This document shows positions 5,682-10,541 of a DNA stretch of 10,541 nt, in pieces. Both the position numbers and the translations under genes were made by a program. The notes beneath the pieces were generated by a model. The model had not been told where the DNA came from. It saw nothing but the letters and a program-made list of their open reading frames with translations, and made no database searches. The DNA comes from Palsa-739 sp036512155. Lineage in GTDB: Bacteria; Actinomycetota; Thermoleophilia; Gaiellales; Gaiellaceae. How positions within the stretch are numbered: position 1 is the stretch's first letter; the number at the start of each line of letters is the position of its first letter. The stretch covers positions 1 through 10,541 of the forward strand of contig DATCBD010000006.1 of the NCBI GenBank assembly GCA_036512155.1, given 5' to 3'.

Positions 5682-7455
5682 GCTCGAGCTGCGCGTCGCG
5701 GTTGACGAGCGTCGCGTAGCGGCCGCCGGCGGCGACGAGCTCCTCGTGGCGGCCGATCTCCACGACATGGCCCTTGTCGAGGACGACGATCTGGTCCGCG
5801 TCGCGAATCGTCGACAGGCGGTGCGCGATCGCGATCGTCGTCCGCCCCTCCGACAGCTTGTCGAGCGCCTCCTGCACGAGCCGCTCGGTCTCGGTGTCGA
5901 GCGAGCTCGTCGCCTCGTCGAGGACGAGCACGGGCGGGTTGCGCAGCACCGTGCGCGCGATCGCGATGCGCTGCTTCTCGCCGCCGGAGAACCGGTAGCC
6001 GCGCTCGCCCACCATCGTGTCGTACCCCTCGGGGAGCGCGGCGATGACGTGATGGATGCGCGCCGCCTCCGCCGCCACCTCGATCTCCTCGTCGGTCGCG
6101 TCCGGCTTCGCGAAGCGGAGGTTCTCGCGCACGCTCGCGTGGAAGAGATACGTCTCCTGCGATACGACGCCGACGAGGTCGGACAGCGCCTGGAAGCTGA
6201 GGTCGCGCACGTCGACGCCGCCGATGGTCACGCGCCCCGAGGTGACGTCGTACAGCCGCGCCGCGAGATACCCGAGCGTCGTCTTGCCCGAGCCCGTCTC
6301 GCCGACGATCGCCGTCGTCGTCCCCGCGGGCACGACGAACGACACGTCCTCGAGCGCCCAGCCGGCGCCGTAGCTGAACCCGACCCCGTCGTAGAAAACG
6401 TCCCCGGCCCGAGCGACGGCGACCGCGTCCGGCTTCTCGTCGATGTCGACCGGCTGGTCGAGGTACTCGAAGATGCGGTCGAACAGCGCGAGGGACGTCT
6501 GCACGTCGAGGCCGACGCCGAGCAGCGACCCGACCGGGAAGAACAGCCGCGTCTGCAGGGTCGTGAACGCGATGATCGTCGGGATCGAGACGACGTGCGT
6601 CAGCCCGCCGAACCAGTACACGGCGGCCGGCATGATCGAGAAGCTCGTCTGGATCGACGCCATCACCCACCGCCCCGCCATCCGCTGCCGGACTTCGAGG
6701 TCGGCGAGGTTGAGCGACTCCGACTCGAAGCGGTCGGCGAGCTCGCGCGTGCGGCCCATCGTCTTGCCGAGCATGATCCCGCTCACCGACAGCGACTCCT
6801 GCACGAGGCTGGAGATGTCGGCGAGCGACTCCTGCGTCGTCTTCGCGATCCTCCGCCGCTCGTTCCCGACGCGGCGCGTGAGCAGGACGAAGATCGGGAT
6901 GAGCGCGAACGCGAAGAGCGCCAGCTCCCAGCTGAGCAGGAGCATGCCGACCATCGTCGCGATGACGGTAGTGGCGCTCGACGCGATGCTCGTCGCGGTG
7001 TTCGTGACGACGTTCTGGACGCCGCCGATGTCGTTCGAGATGCGCGACTGCACCTCGCCCGTCCGCGTACGCGTGAAAAACGCGAGGGACAGCCGCTGCA
7101 GGTGGCGGAAGACGGACGCGCGCAGGTCGTGCATGACGCGCTGGCCGACCTGGTTCGAGAGCAGGGTCTGGATCACGCCGAGGATCCCGGTCACGACCGC
7201 GATCGCGATCATCCCGCCGGCGTTCCACGAGATCGCCGCCTTGTCGTGCGCGCCGATGGCGACGAGGACGCGGCGGAGCAGGAAGGCGGGAACGACGCCC
7301 AGGGCGGCGCTTACGACGATGAGCGCCAGCAGCCCCGAGAGCCGCGCCTTGTACGGCGCGAACAGCGGCCGGATCCGCCGCAGGTTGGCGCGCCGGACCT
7401 CCGGATCGGCCGGCCGCTCGGCCGGCGCGTCGCTCGAGTGGAAGAACATCCCCAT
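5671..7455 (-). CDS. ABC exporter half-transporter (fused membrane and ATPase domains)
   Basis: This 594-residue type IV ABC exporter subunit has an N-terminal transmembrane domain of about six helices (roughly 35-320) and a C-terminal ATPase. The ATPase shows Walker A GETGSGKT (385-392), the Q-loop glutamine Q433, the signature FSGGE (489-493), Walker B VLVLDE (509-514), the D-loop SSLD (517-520) and the H-loop H545. All catalytic residues are intact, including the Walker B Glu. Length and layout match MsbA/MdlB/BmrA-like proteins, which dimerise in the cytoplasmic membrane and export lipids, drugs or peptides; the substrate is not predictable. No second half-transporter is adjacent, so a homodimer is plausible. 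The start is ATG at 7455 (a second ATG lies two codons on). A -10-like TACCCT at 7464-7469 precedes it by eight bases. It is divergent from moaDE with a 25-base gap. Confidence 0.93.
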   Translation of the reverse strand: MGMFFHSSDAPAERPADPEVRRANLRRIRPLFAPYKARLSGLLALIVVSAALGVVPAFLLRRVLVAIGAHDKAAISWNAGGMIAIAVVTGILGVIQTLLSNQVGQRVMHDLRASVFRHLQRLSLAFFTRTRTGEVQSRISNDIGGVQNVVTNTATSIASSATTVIATMVGMLLLSWELALFAFALIPIFVLLTRRVGNERRRIAKTTQESLADISSLVQESLSVSGIMLGKTMGRTRELADRFESESLNLADLEVRQRMAGRWVMASIQTSFSIMPAAVYWFGGLTHVVSIPTIIAFTTLQTRLFFPVGSLLGVGLDVQTSLALFDRIFEYLDQPVDIDEKPDAVAVARAGDVFYDGVGFSYGAGWALEDVSFVVPAGTTTAIVGETGSGKTTLGYLAARLYDVTSGRVTIGGVDVRDLSFQALSDLVGVVSQETYLFHASVRENLRFAKPDATDEEIEVAAEAARIHHVIAALPEGYDTMVGERGYRFSGGEKQRIAIARTVLRNPPVLVLDEATSSLDTETERLVQEALDKLSEGRTTIAIAHRLSTIRDADQIVVLDKGHVVEIGRHEELVAAGGRYATLVNRDAQLELSA

Positions 7456-7480
7456 CGCGACTCAGGGTACGTCGTGATGC

Positions 7481-8125
7481 ATGATCGAGGACGTGCGCGT
7501 CACCGTCAGACTCTTCGCCGGCCTGCGCGAGCGCGCCGGGACCGGACGCCTCGAGCTCGAGGGCGTCGAGCGCGTCGACGATGTCTGGTCGCGCCTCGGC
7601 CTGGGCGACGAGCCCGGCGGCCTGCTCTACGCCGTGAACCGCGCGTACGTCGCGCGCGACGCCGCGCTCGCCGACGGCGACGAGGTGGCCGTGATCCCGC
7701 CCGTCTCCGGCGGCGCGTTCCTGCTCAGCTCCGAGCCGCTCGATCTCGGCCGCGTGGTCGCCGAGGCTGCGAGCGACGACGCCGGCGCGGTGGCGACCTT
7801 CGTCGGCACCGTGCGACGCCAGTCGCGCGGCCGCGAGGTCGTGCGGCTCGAGTACGAGGCCTTCGAGGAGATGGCGGAGCCGATGCTCCGAGGGCTCGCG
7901 GACGAGCTGAAGGAGAAGCACGGGTTGTGCGAAGTTGCGATCCACCACCGCGTCGGCGCCGTAGACATCGGCGAGGCGAGTGTCGTCATCGCCGTCTCCG
8001 CCCCGCACCGCGCCGCCGCACTCGAGGCGTGCCGCGAGGCGATCGACACGTTGAAGGAGACGATCCCGCTGTGGAAGAAGGAGTTCTACGCCGACGGCGA
8101 GGAATGGATCGGGAGGGGATCGTGA
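7481..8125 (+). CDS. Fused MoaD-MoaE molybdopterin synthase
   Basis: This 214-residue protein joins both subunits of molybdopterin synthase, which adds two dithiolene sulfurs to precursor Z (cPMP) in molybdenum cofactor synthesis. Residues about 5-78 are the ubiquitin-like MoaD part (VTVRLFAGLRERAG, DGDEVAVIPPVSGG) ending in the diagnostic Gly-Gly at 77-78. Residues about 80-214 are MoaE, with FVGTVRRQSRGREVVRLEYEA (107-127), the HHRVGAVDIGE segment (155-165) and the active-site region PLWKKEFYADGEEWIG (196-211). The Gly-Gly abuts MoaE with no linker. A free C-terminal glycine is required for thiocarboxylate formation, so cleavage after Gly78 is expected, as known for mycobacterial MoaX. The start is taken as ATG 7481; GTG 7493 is an alternative. 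It is the first gene of the plus-strand operon, and its stop overlaps the next start. Confidence 0.93.
   Translation: MIEDVRVTVRLFAGLRERAGTGRLELEGVERVDDVWSRLGLGDEPGGLLYAVNRAYVARDAALADGDEVAVIPPVSGGAFLLSSEPLDLGRVVAEAASDDAGAVATFVGTVRRQSRGREVVRLEYEAFEEMAEPMLRGLADELKEKHGLCEVAIHHRVGAVDIGEASVVIAVSAPHRAAALEACREAIDTLKETIPLWKKEFYADGEEWIGRGS
8111..8118 (+). promoter_or_regulatory. Strong Shine-Dalgarno inside the end of moaDE
   Basis: GGGAGGGG lies just before the GTG at 8122; counting GGAGG (8112-8116), the spacer is five bases. This favours GTG 8122 as the start of the M50 protease over the in-frame ATG at 8104, which has no such site. Confidence 0.7.
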
Positions 8126-8766
8126 AACGTTCCCTGGAACGGCTCCTGGGCGGGGCGGTCGTCATCGGCGGCTCCGCGCTGAAGTGGGGCTTCATCTTCG
8201 CGAAGTTCTTCGGCTTCTTCATCTCTGCCGCGGCGTACTCGTTCTGGTTCCACAGCTGGACCTTCGGCGTCGGCCTCGCCGTGTTGATCCTCGTGCACGA
8301 GCTCGGCCACGTGATCGAAGCGAGACGGCAGGGCCTGCACGTGTCGTGGCCGATGTTCATCCCGTTCTTCGGGGCGTACGTGACCATCCAGCGCGCCGGG
8401 CTCACGCCGCTGCGCAGCGGGCTCATCTCGCTCGCCGGCCCGTTCGTCGGCTCGATCGGCGCGGCAGCCGTGTGGGTCGCGAGCTCGGTGCACGGCTCGT
8501 CGCAGCTCCAGGTGCTCGCGAACATCGGCTTCCTCCTCAACGCGTTCAACCTCCTGCCGATCGGGTTCCTCGACGGAGGCCACATCGCCGGGTCCATCCG
8601 CGAGGCGTGGCGCATGCCTGTCATCCGCTTCGAGGGCGGCGTGCCGATGCAGGCATTCGCTCCGGATCGCGCCCGCGCCGTGCAGCTCTTCGCGCTCTAC
8701 GCCGGGCTCGCGGCGGCGACCGTGCTGTGCCTGCTCGCCACGCGACCGAACGGAGCATTCCTGTGA
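8122..8766 (+). CDS. M50-family (site-2-protease-like) membrane metalloprotease
   Basis: This 214-residue multi-pass membrane protein carries the zinc motif HELGH (59-63) inside a hydrophobic helix. The distal ligand motif is LLPIGFLDGGH (144-154), where D151 supplies the third zinc ligand. These are the two hallmarks of the M50 site-2 proteases, which cut substrates within the membrane. Hydrophobic segments lie near 12-40, 45-62, 95-120, 130-150 and 185-205. No PDZ or CBS domain is present, so this is a minimal form closer to the SpoIVFB/short-M50 group than to RseP. It starts at GTG 8122, whose GTGA overlaps the moaDE stop, and ends in a GTGA overlap with the next gene, so translation of the three is probably coupled. 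Its substrate cannot be inferred from its neighbours. Confidence 0.88.
   Translation: MKRSLERLLGGAVVIGGSALKWGFIFAKFFGFFISAAAYSFWFHSWTFGVGLAVLILVHELGHVIEARRQGLHVSWPMFIPFFGAYVTIQRAGLTPLRSGLISLAGPFVGSIGAAAVWVASSVHGSSQLQVLANIGFLLNAFNLLPIGFLDGGHIAGSIREAWRMPVIRFEGGVPMQAFAPDRARAVQLFALYAGLAAATVLCLLATRPNGAFL
8752..8755 (+). promoter_or_regulatory. Shine-Dalgarno for the LOG-family gene
   Basis: GGAG lies seven bases before the GTG at 8763. It supports that start over the longer open frame, which reads through the whole protease gene in another register. Confidence 0.6.
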
Positions 8767-9446
8767 GTACCGACGACCGCCGGATGCTCCAGACGCACTG
8801 GTCGCCGGAAGAAGAGCTCGACCACGCAGAGAAGATCGGGGCAGAGTTCCTCGCGGGCTTCGGCGTCGTCGACAAGATCGACCGCCCGGCCGTCTCGATC
8901 TTCGGCTCGGCGCGCGTCCACGAAGGGTCGTTCGCGTACGACGAGGCGCGGGCGACCGCGAAGCTCTTCGGCGAAGCCGGCTGGGCGGTCGTGACCGGCG
9001 GCGGCCCCGGCGTGATGGAGGCGGCGAATCGCGGCTGCCGCGAAGGTGGCGGCCTGTCGATCGGCTTCAACATCGAGCTGCCGCACGAGCAAGGATCGAA
9101 TCCCTACATCGACGTCGGCCTGACGTTCCGCCACTTCTATGCGCGCAAAACGATGTTCGTGAAGGCAGCCGAGGGCTTCGTCGTCTTCCCCGGCGGGTTC
9201 GGGACCGCCGACGAGCTGTTCGAGTCGCTGACGCTCATCCAGACCGGCAAGGTGCTCGACTTCCCGGTCATCCTGTTCGGGTCGGAGTACTGGTCGCCGC
9301 TGCTCATGTGGATTCGCGACCGCGCACTGCCCGAGGGGACCGTCTCGCCCGGGGACCTCGAGCTGCTCACGCTGACCGACGAGCCCGCCGACGCCGTCCG
9401 CATGGTGCTCGAGCGGTACGAGCAGCGCAGCGCCAGTAACGTTTGA
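8763..9446 (+). CDS. LOG-family (TIGR00730) nucleotide phosphoribohydrolase
   Basis: This 227-residue Rossmann-fold protein has the two family signatures: GGGPGVMEAANRG (79-91) and PGGFGTADE (143-151). LOG enzymes hydrolyse the N-glycosidic bond of nucleoside 5'-monophosphates, releasing a base and ribose 5-phosphate. Plant and some bacterial members act on cytokinin nucleotides, while others act on AMP or related nucleotides. Because many bacterial members have no link to cytokinins, I would not assume hormone production. The extra N-terminal stretch (1-40, acidic and helical) occurs in longer bacterial members of this family. It starts at GTG 8763 in a 4-bp overlap with the protease stop and ends 3 bases before selA, so it belongs to the same operon. 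Often such genes are annotated only as Rossmann-fold or lysine decarboxylase-like; the latter name is a historic error. Confidence 0.9.
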   Translation: MSTDDRRMLQTHWSPEEELDHAEKIGAEFLAGFGVVDKIDRPAVSIFGSARVHEGSFAYDEARATAKLFGEAGWAVVTGGGPGVMEAANRGCREGGGLSIGFNIELPHEQGSNPYIDVGLTFRHFYARKTMFVKAAEGFVVFPGGFGTADELFESLTLIQTGKVLDFPVILFGSEYWSPLLMWIRDRALPEGTVSPGDLELLTLTDEPADAVRMVLERYEQRSASNV

Positions 9447-9449
9447 CGC

Positions 9450-10541
9450 ATGGAGCTGCGCGACCTGCCGTCGGTGGACGAGCTCGTGCGGGATGTCGAC
9501 GACCCGCTCGCGGTCGACGCCGCCCGCCTGGTGCTCTCGCGCGCGCGTGAAGAGATAAGGGCCGGCGTCGATCCGGGGGATCTCGCCACGAGGTTGACGC
9601 GCGAGCTCGAGGCCGCCCGCGCACCGAGTCTGCGCCGCGTCCTGAACGCGACCGGCGTCATCGTCCACACGAACCTCGGCCGCGCCCCGCTCGCGCCCGA
9701 GGCGCTCGCGCGCGTCCAGGATGCAGGACGCGGCTACTCGAATCTCGAGCTCGACCTGGAGGAAGGCGAGCGCGGATCGCGCCAGGACCATGTCGGCGCG
9801 TTGCTTCGCCGCCTCACCGGCGCGGAGTCGGCGCTCGTCGTCAACAACAACGCCGCCGCGGTGCTGCTCGCGCTCGCGGCGCTGGCGGAGGGCCGCGAGG
9901 TCGTCGTCTCGCGCGGCGAGCTGCTCGAGATCGGCGATGGCTTCCGCATCCCCGAGGTGCTCGCGCGCTCCGGCGCCCGGCTGGTCGAGGTCGGGACGAC
10001 GAACCGGACGCGCGCCGCCGACTACGAGCGTGCGATCGGCCCGGACACCGCGCTCGTCCTGCGCGTGCACCAGTCGAACTTCCGTGTCGTCGGCTTCACC
10101 GAGCTGCCGCGCCTCGCCGAGGTGGCCACAGTCGCGCACCGGCATGAGCTTCCGCTCGTGGACGACCTCGGCTCGGGAGCGCTCGGCGACGTGCCCGGGG
10201 AGCCGTCCGCCCGCGAATCGCTGGCGGCGGGCGCCGATCTCGTCTGCTTCTCCGGCGACAAACTGCTGGGCGGCCCGCAAGCGGGCGTCGTCGCGGGCCG
10301 GGCCGATCTCGTCGAGCGGCTGCGGCGTCACCCGCTGCAGCGGGCGGTGCGCGTGGACAAGCTGAGCCTCGCGGCGCTCGAGGGCACGCTGCAGCTGCAC
10401 CTCGAAGCTCCGGCGCGCATCCCGGTCCTGCGCATGCTCGGAGAGGACGCGAGCGTCGTCCGTGCGCGCGCCGAGCGGCTCGCCGAGCTGACCGGCGGCA
10501 CCGTCGAAGAGACGGTCGCCCGCGTCGGCGGCGGCGCGCTC
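9450..10541 (+). CDS. selA: SelA, L-seryl-tRNA(Sec) selenium transferase (3' end outside the window)
   Basis: The frame is open from ATG 9450 to the window edge, giving 364 residues of a protein that is usually about 450-470 long. SelA is the PLP enzyme that converts Ser-tRNA(Sec) to Sec-tRNA(Sec) using selenophosphate. Family landmarks are NATGVIVHTNLGRAPL (66-81), GYSNLELDLEEGERGSR (95-111), VVNNNAAAVLLAL (130-142), LRVHQSNFRVVGF (204-216), LVDDLGSGAL (236-245), the PLP lysine K271 in FSGDKLLGGPQAG (267-279) and RVDKLSLAALEGTL (301-314). All are intact. The archaeal/short SelA-like relatives lack the N-terminal domain, which is present here (about 1-65), favouring a true SelA. No Shine-Dalgarno precedes the ATG; it starts 3 bases after the LOG gene stop, so coupling is likely. 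selB and tRNA-Sec are expected near but lie outside this window if present. Confidence 0.95.
   Translation, partial: MELRDLPSVDELVRDVDDPLAVDAARLVLSRAREEIRAGVDPGDLATRLTRELEAARAPSLRRVLNATGVIVHTNLGRAPLAPEALARVQDAGRGYSNLELDLEEGERGSRQDHVGALLRRLTGAESALVVNNNAAAVLLALAALAEGREVVVSRGELLEIGDGFRIPEVLARSGARLVEVGTTNRTRAADYERAIGPDTALVLRVHQSNFRVVGFTELPRLAEVATVAHRHELPLVDDLGSGALGDVPGEPSARESLAAGADLVCFSGDKLLGGPQAGVVAGRADLVERLRRHPLQRAVRVDKLSLAALEGTLQLHLEAPARIPVLRMLGEDASVVRARAERLAELTGGTVEETVARVGGGAL

Noticed and set aside
5681..5690. 10-bp palindrome at the convergent 3' ends of the hypothetical gene and the ABC exporter
   Set aside because: It is short, lies inside exporter coding sequence, has no loop or T-tract, and is expected by chance at this composition; not a credible terminator.
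7456..7480. Possible molybdenum cofactor riboswitch ahead of moaDE
   Set aside because: The gap to the divergent gene is only 25 bases, far too short for the Moco aptamer.
5642..8008. 788-codon minus-strand open frame
   Set aside because: It is a shadow of the ABC exporter in a different register, with Arg/Ala/Gly-rich low-complexity translation. High GC keeps such frames free of stops.
5590..8121. Very long plus-strand open frame upstream of the M50 protease, antisense to the ABC transporter
   Set aside because: It runs through the ABC exporter on the other strand and moaDE in another frame, is extremely Arg/Asp-rich, and shows no domain. Only its last 214 codons, from GTG 8122, are a real gene.
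8184..8762. N-terminal extension of the LOG-family protein
   Set aside because: It overlaps the protease gene entirely in another frame and is Arg-rich. The GTG at 8763 has a Shine-Dalgarno and a GTGA overlap.
8697..10400. 567-codon minus-strand open frame opposite the LOG gene and selA
   Set aside because: It is antisense to two unmistakable genes and has no recognisable domain.

Overview
This is a GC-rich bacterial window with mostly G/C-ending codons, several GTG starts and short intergenic gaps. Gene content and style suggest an actinobacterium of the Thermoleophilia/Gaiellales type; that placement is inference, because no rRNA or other taxonomic marker is present. No phage, insertion-sequence transposase, CRISPR array or defence locus is visible. 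The genes are mostly housekeeping and central metabolism, and the most unusual DNA structure is a long intergenic palindrome.

Positions 41-1922 are read leftwards (minus strand). A class II aldolase/adducin-family protein with a large N-terminal extension stands alone. A separate unit consists of a receiver-only response regulator, secG and a tRNA-Leu(GAG), closed by a rho-independent terminator with a UUCG loop. The secG to tRNA-Leu(GAG) order is the same as secG-leuU in E. coli.

Positions 1945-2300 hold a 64-residue helical protein on the plus strand. It converges on a minus-strand glycosyltransferase. The junction is a roughly 163-bp imperfect palindrome with 13-bp perfect ends and a 26-bp perfect core. 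It overlaps the stop codons of both genes.

Positions 2275-4845 (minus) are an apparent two-gene unit: a methylmalonyl-CoA mutase catalytic subunit without a B12 domain, followed 3 nt later by a GT4-type glycosyltransferase. A plus-strand hypothetical beta-propeller-like protein (4863-5681) lies divergent from the mutase and appears to lack its signal peptide. It runs 11 bp into the 3' end of a convergent ABC exporter half-transporter (5671-7455, minus).

Positions 7481-10541 (plus) form a tightly packed operon: a fused MoaD-MoaE molybdopterin synthase, an M50 intramembrane metalloprotease (4-bp overlap), a LOG/TIGR00730 nucleotide phosphoribohydrolase (4-bp overlap) and selA, the selenocysteine synthase, cut by the window end. 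Molybdenum cofactor synthesis beside selenocysteine synthesis would fit an organism using Mo/W- and selenium-dependent oxidoreductases such as formate dehydrogenase, but no such enzyme is in the window.
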